The notes under the pieces: model-generated
What the model was told of the DNA's origin: nothing
The model's input: the letters and a program-made list of their open reading frames with translations, nothing else
The model's database searches: none
Part shown: piece after piece, positions 52,477 through 62,274 of the stretch
Numbering within the stretch: the stretch's first letter is position 1
Layout of the letters: each line of letters starts with the position of its first letter
Position numbers and translations under genes: made by a program
Source of the DNA: CAVDHB01 sp963608705
GTDB lineage: Bacteria > Bacteroidota > Bacteroidia > Bacteroidales > Bacteroidaceae
DNA length: 64,000 nt
Direction: 5' to 3'
Assembly: GCA_963608705.1 (NCBI GenBank)
Contig: CAVDHB010000050.1
Span: 1-64,000 of the forward strand

Positions 52477-53109
52477 ATGGAAGCAAATGATACCTACAAA
52501 ACAATCACTTCCACCTCCCAAGCGGAGTTTGTGGAACAACGAAGCCGTTTTCTCTCCTTCGCACTCCCCGTGCATGATGAAGAGGAAATAAAACGAATTG
52601 TAAAGGACTATCAACGAAAATATTATGACGCGCGCCATGTGTGCTACGCATGGATGCTCGGTGCCAGCCGCACCCATTTCCGAGCCAATGACAACGGAGA
52701 GCCATCCGGCACGGCGGGAAAGCCCATATTAGGACAAATAAACTCGTTTGGACTGACGGACATACTGATTGTAGTGGTACGTTATTTCGGAGGGGTGAAA
52801 CTTGGCACGTCCGGACTAATAGTAGCCTATAGGGAAGCGGCGAAAGAGGCTCTTGACAACGCCCAGATAGAGACACGCACGGTGGACGAAGAGGTGTCTT
52901 TCCGTTTTGAATACCCGTTCATGAACAGTGTGATGCGCATCGTGAAGGAAACGGGAGCGAAGATAAAAGATTCCTCCTACGATACGGACTGCGTGATGAC
53001 GCTCTCTCTGCGAGCCTCGCAAATGCCCTCACTGAAGGAAAGACTTAAATGGGTGGAAACACTCTCTTTCAACACGGAAGAAGAACAACTAACTAATCAA
53101 AATAATTAA
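52477..53109 (+). CDS. YigZ/IMPACT family protein
   Basis: 210 residues. N-terminal UPF0029/IMPACT domain with RSRFLSFALPV, YYDARHVCYAW, ANDNGEPSGTAGKPIL and VVVRYFGGVKLGTSGL. A C-terminal DUF1949 ferredoxin-like domain starts at about 140. Bacterial members are of uncertain function, with links to translation or stress. The start is set by a -7 promoter box immediately upstream. ridA follows at 6 bp. Confidence 0.93.
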   Translation: MEANDTYKTITSTSQAEFVEQRSRFLSFALPVHDEEEIKRIVKDYQRKYYDARHVCYAWMLGASRTHFRANDNGEPSGTAGKPILGQINSFGLTDILIVVVRYFGGVKLGTSGLIVAYREAAKEALDNAQIETRTVDEEVSFRFEYPFMNSVMRIVKETGAKIKDSSYDTDCVMTLSLRASQMPSLKERLKWVETLSFNTEEEQLTNQNN

Positions 53110-53115
53110 AACACA

Positions 53116-53496
53116 ATGAAAGCAATTCATTCAGCACAGGCGCCTAAAGCATTAGGTCCCTACAGCCAAGCCATCGAAGCCAACGGTTTTATCTTCGCTT
53201 CAGGACAGGTACCCATTAATCCTGCCACAGGAGAATTTGTGGAAGGCGGTGTGAAAGAACAAACCAAACAATCACTCACCAACCTCAGTCATGTACTGGA
53301 GGCTGCCGGCACAGACTTGTCCCATGTACTAAAAACCACGGTATTTCTAAGTGATATGGCCAATTTCGGAGCTATGAACGAAGTGTACGCCACCTTCTTC
53401 AAAGAGCCTTACCCCGCCCGTTCCGCTGTGGCTGTGAAGACACTCCCCAAGGGAGCCTTGGTGGAAATCGAAGTGGTGGCAGTGAAAGAAAAGTAA
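53116..53496 (+). CDS. ridA: RidA family enamine/imine deaminase
   Basis: 126 residues, standard length. The trimer-interface active site is represented by ARSAVAVKTLPKGALVEIEVVAV with the conserved Arg and Glu. PLGPYSQAI-type motif appears as ALGPYSQAIEANGFIFASGQVP. Hydrolyses reactive 2-aminoacrylate formed by PLP enzymes. Co-transcribed with yigZ (6 bp) and the SDR gene (5 bp). Confidence 0.96.
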   Translation: MKAIHSAQAPKALGPYSQAIEANGFIFASGQVPINPATGEFVEGGVKEQTKQSLTNLSHVLEAAGTDLSHVLKTTVFLSDMANFGAMNEVYATFFKEPYPARSAVAVKTLPKGALVEIEVVAVKEK

Positions 53497-53501
53497 TCCC
53501 C

Positions 53502-54266
53502 ATGGCAAGAAAAATCGTTCTTATCACAGGAGCTACCAGCGGCATCGGAGAAGGATGCGCACGCAAGTTCGCACAAGGAGGATACAACCTCATTCTGAAC
53601 GGACGAAACAAGGAGAAGCTGGAACTCTTGCGTCGGGAATTAGAGGAAGACGGAGCGGAGGTTCTCACGCTCCCCTTCGACGTGAGAGACCGAAAGGCCG
53701 CCACAGAAGCCTTCCAGTCACTGAACGGACGCTGGCAGGACATCGATGTACTGATCAACAACGCCGGACTGGCACTGGGACTTGACAAGGAGTTCGAAGG
53801 GAATCCCGATGAATGGGAAACCATGATAGACACAAACATAAAAGGGTTATTGACCATGACCCGACTGGTGGTACCAGGCATGGTGAGCCGTCAGAAAGGA
53901 CATGTCATCAACATCGGTTCCGTAGCGGGAGATGCCGCCTATGCAGGAGGCAATGTTTACTGCGCTACCAAGGCAGCCGTAAAAGCACTCTCCGACGGAC
54001 TGCGCATTGACGTGGCCGACACACCGATACGAGTGACCAACATCAAGCCGGGACTGGTGGAGACAAACTTCAGCGTGACTCGTTTCCACGGCGACCAAGC
54101 TCATGCGGACAACGTATATAAAGGTATAAAGCCCCTTACGGGCAATGACATTGCCGATGTGGCTTTCTATGCTGCTTCCGCACCGGCTCATGTGCAGATT
54201 GCCGAAGTACTGGTATTGGCCACCCATCAGGCCAATGGCACAGTGGTAAGCCGTGAAGAGGAATAA
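53502..54266 (+). CDS. Short-chain dehydrogenase (YdfG-like)
   Basis: 254 residues. Rossmann motif TGATSGIGEG, NNAG (LINNAGLALG), catalytic Ser in NIGSVAG and the YxxxK pair in YCATKAAVKAL. The sequence most resembles NADP-dependent 3-hydroxy acid dehydrogenases such as YdfG that oxidise serine-type substrates. Last gene of the yigZ-ridA-SDR operon, followed by a terminator. Confidence 0.93.
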   Translation: MARKIVLITGATSGIGEGCARKFAQGGYNLILNGRNKEKLELLRRELEEDGAEVLTLPFDVRDRKAATEAFQSLNGRWQDIDVLINNAGLALGLDKEFEGNPDEWETMIDTNIKGLLTMTRLVVPGMVSRQKGHVINIGSVAGDAAYAGGNVYCATKAAVKALSDGLRIDVADTPIRVTNIKPGLVETNFSVTRFHGDQAHADNVYKGIKPLTGNDIADVAFYAASAPAHVQIAEVLVLATHQANGTVVSREEE

Positions 54267-54288
54267 TTCTTACGAGACAAAACCAACC

Positions 54289-54328
54289 AAAAGGCCAGTT
54301 CACTTTTTCAAGTAAGCTGGCCTTTCTT
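54289..54328. terminator. Bidirectional terminator
   Basis: AAGGCCAG (54291-54298) pairs with CTGGCCTT (54317-54324), with A- and T-rich flanks, between convergent genes. Confidence 0.75.
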
Positions 54329-54382
54329 TAAAATGTCTACTATTTTCACATCGTGCAAGTTAAAGTCACTACATTGAACTTG

Positions 54383-57307
54383 TTATTTCTTCTTTGGCTT
54401 TAAATGGAACTTGTATGCCACATGCAGTATGGCATAACGTGGAAGCGCATTGTAGAATGTCTCTGTACGCCCTTGCGCATTGATGACACGAGTGACGTTG
54501 TTAAGCTGGTTAAGAATGTCGAACCCATCAAGCATCCATGTGAGGCGACCCTTCAGCATGGAGTACGACAGTCGGGCGTTCCACACTATGTCGTCACCGT
54601 TCATCATGCTGCCCTTATACCCACGCCTTCCATACACGGTCAAGTCGGTGCCAAGCTGGAGTCCACGGGCAAGCTGTAGCATCGCCGTGGCACCATAATT
54701 GTAATCAAAAGCATTGATACGGGCAAAATCGGTGCGGCTGCTGTTCGCATTACGCCATGCGAACTCTCCCTTTATGCCAACCAACGAACGTCCGATTTTG
54801 CGTTCCAGCTTCAGTTTCTCTGACAGCAGCGTGGTCTTGACCTCACTCTTAACAGGGTCTAACAAGCCCTCTCCTGAAGTTCCTCCTATCATGTCAACGT
54901 TCTTTTGATACTTGGCAGACGTTTTAGAAGAGAAGGTAAGCAGGCGGTTTCGTCCGAAAGTAAGGTCGCAAGAATGCCACAGCTCTCCAGTCCAGTTACC
55001 GTCCACGTTATAAGCCTTGTACGTTCTCACTCCCGACCGTGTATCATAAGTATAGCCCATGGCAAGAGCGTCAGTCCACAGATTGACTGCAACCCCCATG
55101 CTTTGCATCGACTTTTTCTTGTCATTCCTTAGGCTCACCCTTGTTTCTATTAGAGACTCCCTTTGGTTCTTCAGCCCACTGTTGCCCTTCTTTATATTCA
55201 AAGGGTCTGTATCATCGGTTATATTGACAAGGTTCTTCAAGTCAGGGGTCTGAACTCTCGACTCTACATGAAGCCCATATAAGAATGCACGGCTCTTATT
55301 AGTCCATTCCAAAATAAGATTCTCTATTTCCGGGAAAACAGTGTTGCGTACTACGGTAGTATCTGTACGCCCACGCTGATAGCCAAGCTGCTGCCTCATA
55401 ACAGACACTGGAAACCTCACTTGGAACCACAAATCTCCCGCATCGCCTTTACGTTGATAGAACAGACTCGGAACAATCCTGTGTTTGTCCTCATATAGGT
55501 GGCTCTCGTAGCTGTTAGGGCGGTCTATCACACTCTCATATTCGGCAACGGAAGGAAGATAGCCTATGCCGTAATCCTCCCCACCGTCGAGCTTGTCGAG
55601 CAGATAGAGGTTGGAAGTGTAATCGTTCCGTCTATGTTCGAACTTATAAAACATAGTCGTTTCCATGTATTTGTTCAACTTATAACCGTAAGACGCACCT
55701 ACATTATACGAGAATCTCTTGTCTGGATGGTTCTTGTAATACTGGTTTCCTTGCTTACGGTTTGATTCGTCACTGCCGTAATTTATGGAATACTTATTGA
55801 ACGTATCGTCTTTATTATTGCCACCCGACACACCGCCAGTAAAATATATTTGTGAATTGTTTTTCAGCTTCCATATCGCATAGCCTGACAGGTCTGCCGA
55901 CAACTGCCTGCCACTATTCATCCCTTCTTTCTTGTATCGGTTCACCAGAGCCTTACGTATAGTGTTACCAGCGTCGAGGCTGTAAATACCATCAATCAGG
56001 TCACGGCTCATACCATCCTGCATTGACGAGAAAGAACCAAGCATATAGTCGCTCCTGCCGTCATAGTTATTGTAACTGAATCTCGGACTGAGGTTTATCT
56101 TCAACATGTCACTGACTTTCAGGTCGAGAGTATGATTCGTTGAGACGCTGAAGCTCTTGTTCCTTGATGTAGAGAACTCATAGTCGTAGGTATCGCCTGT
56201 ATTGATAAAGTTCACACGGTTTATGTCAGTTGTCGAGTTAAGGTTGCTGTGTGACAACTGGGCATTACCGTACAACTGCAAGTTCTTGTTACGGCTGTCG
56301 ATGTTGTAGTCTATGCCTACAATCTTTTCCCTGTTGTCTCCCTTCGGCATCTTGTCTGGCGACCAGTCAGTATCTTGCCCGGGACGACGCCTGTCGTTCA
56401 GGTTGTTGATGTTACCATACAACGTCACACGCGAGTGGTCAGTGTACCTGTTCACGAAAAGTCGTCCCATGTATCTGTCCGCAGTGCCAGCTCCAGCCTC
56501 TACGTTAGCAATCATGCCTATCTGATATTCCTTTTTGAGGTTCACGTCCATCACATATTCCTTATCGCCAAGTTCACGCCCGACAAACTCACTTTTGCTG
56601 CTCATCTTATCATACACCTTTATTGTCTTGACCGTGTATGTCGGCAGATTGTCGAGCATCATTTGGGCGTTACCCTTGAAAAAGTCCTTGCCGTTGAGCA
56701 ACAGACTCTCCACGAACTTGCCGTTATGGTATATCTTGCCGTCACTCTTCAGTTCCACTCCCGGCAGCTGCCTTATCAGGGCATCGAGCATCGAGCCTTC
56801 AGCAAGTACGAACGCATCGGCATTGTAAACCACGGTGTCGCCTTTATAGTAGAATTTCACCTTGCTGCCAGTCACGCTGACATTCTTCAACATCTTAGCG
56901 TCAGCTTTCATGAGGATATTAGGTATCACCCGTTCGAAGTCACGTTTACGGAGCTTGCCACCTATCGTCACGTCAGTGTACATGGTCTTATAGCCCACAA
57001 ATGAAGTCCTTATTATATATGAACTTGCTTTCTTTGGTACCTCAAAACTAAAGTCAGCGTGGTGCCACTCCCTTATCTTATAGCCGCTACCGTCTGTCTC
57101 ATAACTATAATTATCAGCTTTAATGCTTTTAATCACCGTGCTGTCCTTAGACAACAGTTCCACCGTCACTCCTGCGAGGTCGTTTCGTGTCTTGAAATCC
57201 AGCACCCGGCCTTTCAGCGTCAATGTTTCCTGCCCTTGGGCTGAAACAGTGAAAACACTTGTCAACAGTACGAAAAGTAATAATAGCCTACTTGTTTTTA
57301 TTTTCAT
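54383..57307 (-). CDS. Outer-membrane beta-barrel (TonB-dependent-like) protein with carboxypeptidase-like N-domain
   Basis: 974 residues with signal peptide (cleavage after VSAQG region). Residues about 30-130 form a carboxypeptidase-regulatory-like domain (TLKGRVLDFKTRNDLAGVTVELL). A plug-type region follows (LAEGSMLDALIRQLPGVELKSDGKIYHNGK). About 600 residues of barrel strands end in HVAYKFHLKPKKK. No TonB box was recognised, and the plug resembles OMP_b-brl_3/CarboxypepD-type proteins rather than SusC. Cargo unknown. Separated by 26 bp from a second barrel gene. Confidence 0.85.
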   Translation of the reverse strand: MKIKTSRLLLLFVLLTSVFTVSAQGQETLTLKGRVLDFKTRNDLAGVTVELLSKDSTVIKSIKADNYSYETDGSGYKIREWHHADFSFEVPKKASSYIIRTSFVGYKTMYTDVTIGGKLRKRDFERVIPNILMKADAKMLKNVSVTGSKVKFYYKGDTVVYNADAFVLAEGSMLDALIRQLPGVELKSDGKIYHNGKFVESLLLNGKDFFKGNAQMMLDNLPTYTVKTIKVYDKMSSKSEFVGRELGDKEYVMDVNLKKEYQIGMIANVEAGAGTADRYMGRLFVNRYTDHSRVTLYGNINNLNDRRRPGQDTDWSPDKMPKGDNREKIVGIDYNIDSRNKNLQLYGNAQLSHSNLNSTTDINRVNFINTGDTYDYEFSTSRNKSFSVSTNHTLDLKVSDMLKINLSPRFSYNNYDGRSDYMLGSFSSMQDGMSRDLIDGIYSLDAGNTIRKALVNRYKKEGMNSGRQLSADLSGYAIWKLKNNSQIYFTGGVSGGNNKDDTFNKYSINYGSDESNRKQGNQYYKNHPDKRFSYNVGASYGYKLNKYMETTMFYKFEHRRNDYTSNLYLLDKLDGGEDYGIGYLPSVAEYESVIDRPNSYESHLYEDKHRIVPSLFYQRKGDAGDLWFQVRFPVSVMRQQLGYQRGRTDTTVVRNTVFPEIENLILEWTNKSRAFLYGLHVESRVQTPDLKNLVNITDDTDPLNIKKGNSGLKNQRESLIETRVSLRNDKKKSMQSMGVAVNLWTDALAMGYTYDTRSGVRTYKAYNVDGNWTGELWHSCDLTFGRNRLLTFSSKTSAKYQKNVDMIGGTSGEGLLDPVKSEVKTTLLSEKLKLERKIGRSLVGIKGEFAWRNANSSRTDFARINAFDYNYGATAMLQLARGLQLGTDLTVYGRRGYKGSMMNGDDIVWNARLSYSMLKGRLTWMLDGFDILNQLNNVTRVINAQGRTETFYNALPRYAILHVAYKFHLKPKKK

Positions 57308-57333
57308 AGTTTCATTTATTAAGTTTCTATTTA

Positions 57334-59550
57334 TCAGTTATCATAGTCGTTCTTGATATCATCATTGTAAATTTCTTTGTCACTACGTTTTACCCTCGCT
57401 TTTAATTTACCGAAAGTATATGAAATATTCACTCCAAAGGATGCTTTATAAAAACGATTTGATGACAAATAGCGATAATTATCTGTTATCCTTTCCTCTG
57501 TATTTGTATAATGGGTTGGTAAAAACGCTCCCGCATAGGCATAAACACGCAACTTATTCTTTAAGAAATACTTACTATAGCCAAACTCATAGGTATAGCC
57601 ATCGGTGCCTTTACCTTGCAACATCACATAGCGTGTATGATAATTTCCCCTAAAGGAAAGATATTGATTTCCAAACAATTCCCATTCACATGATGCGTTA
57701 ATATTAAAATACCAACCACTATTCTTTTGTTTAATAGAAGCAGCCTGGAAATCAGTATAACTTAATGAGGGCATTAAACGTAGAAAAAAATAACGATGGG
57801 GACGACCAGAAAAGGAAGCATAGAAATCAGTGCCTCTTTTCTTTCCCAAATTCTCTTGTGTGATATGCAATATATCCCCCTTCAAGAAGCGATAATTCAA
57901 TATTATATCATTCGTGAATTGTTGTCGAACTGAAAATATAACAGTATAGCGTTTCACTCTCCAATTAGAAGAAAGCAATACAGAGTTCGTACGCTCAGGA
58001 GTCAAATGAAGATTTCCATAAGTTAGTTGCATAGGTATAGAACGGTTTACATAAGGATCCAAAGCGAACAAACCAGGACGAAGAACTGTCATACTATAGC
58101 TCAAATCCAACGAAAGTCCATTGTTCACTTTGTAAGACATGGAAGCCAAAGGAAGAATATTATGAAATTGCTTTTTGAAATTATGACCTGCGTCTGAATG
58201 CAGCAACTTGTCTGACTGCCACGAATAATGTAATCCCGCCAATGCTTGTACACGTTGTGCGGCATAACGATAAGTGAGATATCCGTCAAGTACATGTTGA
58301 TTATGGTCATAATCCGAGTTCCAGTCTTCCCGCCTTGAATATTCATGAGAGAAAAGCGGTGCAGTATAATAGAAATATTTATCATATTGCGGACGCATAA
58401 TGTATTTCAAGGAGGCACTTACAAAATGTTTATTACCCAGTTTATGCCAAAACTCGCTCGCCACCGTATGTTCCGCTTGACTTGCTTTATTATTCCTCCT
58501 GAAATTATAAAAGCCGTCCAAGCTTCCTGGAGTCATTGTGATTGAATCCACCTTTTCGTATGTTTCCGTCTTGATACTGTTGATGGGACGAAAATAATAC
58601 TTGTAATTCAAATAGAACTTTCCCAACTCTTCATTTTTCCCTAATCTACACTCTAAACTTACGCCAATATGCCCTTCTTTGTTATTATACAAATGATGAA
58701 TATTTTTTTCATATTGATAGTTCACACTCCCATCCTGACGAAGCATTGTGCCAACCTCTTTGGAATTTTCATGAGGATTACTATTCAATATTATCCTTCC
58801 GTAAGTGGAAATAAATGCATTGTCATTCAAAACATAACTTGCGGACATTTCAATTGAATGCATATTCCTGAAAAATCCATATTCTTTTAGCATCTTGTTA
58901 GAATGAAAATAGTCAGGAGAATTATAACGATATTCGTCAGTAGTATAGGTAGAACTATGCCCATAGTCCCATATATTCATATAATTACCAGAGACAGTAA
59001 ATTTCTTATACTTTGTTACACCATAGATTATATTTGTCCATGAATTATCTGTCGGATTGGTTGTAGCTACCGCTGTATATCCTTCCAGCCGTCCTTTTGT
59101 CACAAAATTCACCACAATGGTATTGGGACCATATTGGGGATCTGGCTGGGTGATTACTTCTATACGTTTCACCTCTTTTGCCCCAATGGCTTTCAGTGGG
59201 TTTCTAACATCCCCGGATAAAAGTGGATCTCTTAAACCATTTAATTTATATACAATTTTCTTCTCCGCTTCTGCCGATATTTCCCCTTTTCCATTAACTA
59301 CCAGCATAGGAACTTTATACATAATGTCCATTGTGCTTTTGTCCTGTGCGTCAAGATCATTTTCCACATCATACGTAAACTTGCCTGGTTCCACTTTCAC
59401 CAGTTGTCGCACCCCCTCCACCACTACAGGTTTGAGTTCCACAGTTCCCTTCTTCATATAAACGCTGTCATTCTTGTTTACAGCTTGTTGTGCAAAAACA
59501 GGAGAGGAAAAGAAGAGATAATATCCCCCATAAAAGAAGAATTTTTTCAT
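57334..59550 (-). CDS. Outer-membrane beta-barrel protein (OMP_b-brl_3 type)
   Basis: 738 residues with signal peptide (SSPVFAQQ). A short plug-like N-domain (VVVEGVRQLVKVEPGKFTYDV, then YKVPMLVVNGKGEISAEAEKKIVYKLNG) is followed by a long barrel. The usual N-terminal carboxypeptidase-like domain is missing. The final residues are charged (KEIYNDDIKNDYDN) rather than ending in an aromatic residue. The gene is visibly more A+T-rich than its neighbours, which suggests transfer. Ligand unknown; likely co-transcribed with the barrel gene that follows. Confidence 0.82.
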   Translation of the reverse strand: MKKFFFYGGYYLFFSSPVFAQQAVNKNDSVYMKKGTVELKPVVVEGVRQLVKVEPGKFTYDVENDLDAQDKSTMDIMYKVPMLVVNGKGEISAEAEKKIVYKLNGLRDPLLSGDVRNPLKAIGAKEVKRIEVITQPDPQYGPNTIVVNFVTKGRLEGYTAVATTNPTDNSWTNIIYGVTKYKKFTVSGNYMNIWDYGHSSTYTTDEYRYNSPDYFHSNKMLKEYGFFRNMHSIEMSASYVLNDNAFISTYGRIILNSNPHENSKEVGTMLRQDGSVNYQYEKNIHHLYNNKEGHIGVSLECRLGKNEELGKFYLNYKYYFRPINSIKTETYEKVDSITMTPGSLDGFYNFRRNNKASQAEHTVASEFWHKLGNKHFVSASLKYIMRPQYDKYFYYTAPLFSHEYSRREDWNSDYDHNQHVLDGYLTYRYAAQRVQALAGLHYSWQSDKLLHSDAGHNFKKQFHNILPLASMSYKVNNGLSLDLSYSMTVLRPGLFALDPYVNRSIPMQLTYGNLHLTPERTNSVLLSSNWRVKRYTVIFSVRQQFTNDIILNYRFLKGDILHITQENLGKKRGTDFYASFSGRPHRYFFLRLMPSLSYTDFQAASIKQKNSGWYFNINASCEWELFGNQYLSFRGNYHTRYVMLQGKGTDGYTYEFGYSKYFLKNKLRVYAYAGAFLPTHYTNTEERITDNYRYLSSNRFYKASFGVNISYTFGKLKARVKRSDKEIYNDDIKNDYDN

Positions 59551-59564
59551 AATATATCGTGAAT

Positions 59565-59607
59565 TAAAACTGGAGACAGTCTATCAGGTTCTCACGACTG
59601 CCTCCAG
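59565..59607 (-). terminator. Terminator after the SusCD operon
   Basis: CTGGAG-A-CAGTC (59570-59581) pairs with GACTG-C-CTCCAG (59596-59607) with one mismatch; TTTT follows on the minus strand. It separates the lipoprotein gene from the barrel gene at 59550. Confidence 0.8.
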
Positions 59608-59642
59608 TCCAGGTCTATATAAAACTTACAATAACTTTTCGG

Positions 59643-60518
59643 TTATTCTTTTTCGTTTTCCGGGTCATACACACTCTCTTTCGCATCAGAGAAAGAGAAC
59701 TCGGACAGATTGAAATACTTTTCCCCTCCAGGCGTTTTCGTCACATTAAAGCGGAAGTATTTGAAAGGTTTTCCGGCTTTAATCATCGAAGAGGTGTATT
59801 CCGCTTTGGAGCCTGTGGGAAGTCCAGACAAGGTTTGTATGGTTTCCCATGTCTGACCGTCGTCACTGATTTGCAGTTGTACCTCAGCAGGGCCTACTTG
59901 AGAGCCGTTACGGTTCACGTAATGCACCACGAAATTCTCGTGCGTCTCCTTGAAGTTTACCTGGATGTAATGCGGCAAGTCTATCTGCGGAGAAGACCAA
60001 CGCGTATGGAAGAAGGTGTTGACATTCCCGTCCAACAGATTCTTGATGGGTCCTTCACTCGGTTCTTGCGCATTGGTGCTGAGCTGGTCTGCCGTCAAAT
60101 TGACCACGGTGGTCGTCACAGAAACAGAAGCGGGAAACAGACCAGATGTAGCTTTCACCTCTTTGGAAGAACCGGCTTTTCCGTCAGCGGTATAGGGAAT
60201 AAACGTAAAGGTGTACTCCCCGAAACGCTTCAACGTCTTGTCCACCACCAATGAGTCTGTATGAGCGGAAACCAATGTCGTCACATCTTTATTCTGCCAT
60301 GGGTCGTGATACTTTATTTGCAGATAATCATACTGTGGGTCTTTGTTCTCCCATTTCAACTTGATTTGTCCGGGCAGTGATTCGCCTTTTATTTCCATAT
60401 TGACGGAAGGAGTGCCTTGAAAGCCTTGCCAATCCATCTGTTCCAGCCGGTCATCGCAGGCACCGCAAAAAGCGGCGGCCGCAAGGACTGTATATGCGAG
60501 TTTTGAATAATTAGCCAT
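59643..60518 (-). CDS. Surface lipoprotein with fibronectin-like and F5/8 type C (discoidin) domains
   Basis: 291 residues. Lipoprotein signal with a Cys in AAAFCGACDD (residue 21). Residues about 35-125 form a beta-sandwich of the fibronectin/DUF4998 kind (PGQIKLKWENKDPQYDYLQIKY). Residues about 150-280 form a discoidin-like carbohydrate-binding fold (NLLDGNVNTFFHTRWSSPQIDLPHYIQVNF). Third gene after SusC and SusD, so by position an SusE/F-like glycan-binding protein. Ligand unknown. Confidence 0.82.
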   Translation of the reverse strand: MANYSKLAYTVLAAAAFCGACDDRLEQMDWQGFQGTPSVNMEIKGESLPGQIKLKWENKDPQYDYLQIKYHDPWQNKDVTTLVSAHTDSLVVDKTLKRFGEYTFTFIPYTADGKAGSSKEVKATSGLFPASVSVTTTVVNLTADQLSTNAQEPSEGPIKNLLDGNVNTFFHTRWSSPQIDLPHYIQVNFKETHENFVVHYVNRNGSQVGPAEVQLQISDDGQTWETIQTLSGLPTGSKAEYTSSMIKAGKPFKYFRFNVTKTPGGEKYFNLSEFSFSDAKESVYDPENEKE

Positions 60519-60548
60519 AGTTGTTTGATTGAATTAAGAATGAATACC

Positions 60549-62249
60549 TTACCATCCCGTATTTTGCACAAGATTCGGATTCTTCAGCATCTCGCTTTGC
60601 GGAATGGGGAAGAGATACATCTTGTCCTCCCATAACCGATTCTCCGTCTGGCGTTGGTAGTGCAACACTCCATCCGCACTTTTGGTGATTTTCATTACCG
60701 TGACACTCTTCAACTTGTCACCTTCTCTCCAACGGCGCAAGTCCCAGAAACGGTGTCCCTCAAACGCAAGCTCCACCATACGCTCGTTCTCGTATTTCTT
60801 CCAGAACTCGTCTTGAGACAATCCTTCCGGCAAAGCCGGCATTCTCACATCCTCACGGTTACGGATTACATTGACCGCTTCCCTTGCCGAAAGGTCAAAG
60901 CCGGAAGGTTTGGCATCCGCACTTCCCGTGTATTTGAACAAGGCTTCCGCATAGTTCAGATAAAACTCACCCAGACGATACGTAATCCATGAATGGCGTT
61001 TGCTGTTGGAGTTTGACGAGGTTAAGTTGATTGTACCGTTCAAATACTTCTTCAGGTAATATCCTGTCGGAGTGGCACCGTCCAAAGGCTCGCCATTCAC
61101 TCCACCATAATACGTTTCCAATGGAGTGGCGTTGTAGGTAGGCCATTTCTCCGTGCCATTATGAGCGATGGTCATTTCAAAACGAGGGTCACGTCCATCG
61201 TAGGGATTCTGAGGGTCATAGCCACTGCCCGGTTCGTTCCAAAGCTTTCCAGTCGCCTGCATCTCATAAGCGTCCACCAAAGTCTGAGTTGGACAATTCG
61301 CATTGCCTGTGGCACCTTCTATACCTGTCGGGAAATTATAGGATTCAAACCAGTTCATGTCGCCCCAACGACGCACGAAAATCATCTCTGGCTTTTGCCA
61401 ATTATCCTCTGCCCAAAGTTCGGAGTATTTTCCCAGTTTCAAACCGTTGGCCGCACAAGTTCTGATCACATCCTGTGCTGCCTGCGCCGCTTGAAGATAG
61501 AGGTTTTTATCTTTCTCCTTGTTGAACAAAGGACTGGCTTCATACAGCAGTGCTCTTGCCTTCAATGCTTTGACCGCAATGCTGGTAGCACGTCCTGTCT
61601 GGTTGGCCGCCGCATCGTCTGTCAATTGAGAATAGGACACAGGCAGACTATCCACAATGGCGTCACACTCTTTCACGATAAAATCAAATACTTCCTTGGA
61701 AGAAGTTCGTTTTAACGTATTTACCTCTGCCTCCGTCAAAGCGGTGGTAGTCAAAGGCACATCTCCGTAGGCACGCACCAAATTGAAGTAATAATAGGCA
61801 CGCAGGAAACGAGCCTCGAACTTCAGTCTTTTAAAACGACGCATTTGGGAGTTGTAGTCTTTATTGAACTTGTATTCAGAAAAAGTACGTCCTTTCTCTT
61901 CCTGCAAATACACATTGGCCGCACGAATAGACCAATAACTATCCGACCAAAAGGCAGATTTAGCGTTCACTGGACTCCATGCTCCCGTGTAAAAGTCTCG
62001 AACCTCTCCTGAACGGCGGGAAAACTCCGCCTCATCGCAGGCTGAAGCATAAATACCCGCACCAAAGGAGCCGAAATCCGTGTCCAATCTACCGTAAAGA
62101 TTAGTGACAAACCCTACTGTACGGTCAAAGTTCTGGAAGATGTACTCCATGTCGTATGTCGTATTCTCCCGGTAGTTCATTTCGTCACTGCAAGAGGTAG
62201 CCACCAAAAGCAAGCTGAAAGCCCCTCCTAAAATATGTTTGATGTTCAT
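60549..62249 (-). CDS. SusD/RagB-family nutrient-binding lipoprotein
   Basis: 566 residues. Signal with lipobox cysteine (LLLVATSCSD). TPR-like helical SusD fold: RFKRLKFEARFLRAYYYFNLVRAYGDVPL is the strongest motif, and the C-terminal RMVELAFEGHRFWDLRRWREG is typical of RagB/SusD. It caps the partner SusC barrel and delivers glycans or peptides. It lies 25 bp after SusC and 30 bp before the discoidin lipoprotein. Confidence 0.95.
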   Translation of the reverse strand: MNIKHILGGAFSLLLVATSCSDEMNYRENTTYDMEYIFQNFDRTVGFVTNLYGRLDTDFGSFGAGIYASACDEAEFSRRSGEVRDFYTGAWSPVNAKSAFWSDSYWSIRAANVYLQEEKGRTFSEYKFNKDYNSQMRRFKRLKFEARFLRAYYYFNLVRAYGDVPLTTTALTEAEVNTLKRTSSKEVFDFIVKECDAIVDSLPVSYSQLTDDAAANQTGRATSIAVKALKARALLYEASPLFNKEKDKNLYLQAAQAAQDVIRTCAANGLKLGKYSELWAEDNWQKPEMIFVRRWGDMNWFESYNFPTGIEGATGNANCPTQTLVDAYEMQATGKLWNEPGSGYDPQNPYDGRDPRFEMTIAHNGTEKWPTYNATPLETYYGGVNGEPLDGATPTGYYLKKYLNGTINLTSSNSNSKRHSWITYRLGEFYLNYAEALFKYTGSADAKPSGFDLSAREAVNVIRNREDVRMPALPEGLSQDEFWKKYENERMVELAFEGHRFWDLRRWREGDKLKSVTVMKITKSADGVLHYQRQTENRLWEDKMYLFPIPQSEMLKNPNLVQNTGW

Positions 62250-62274
62250 TACTATTCAGTTTAATCGTCCTACA

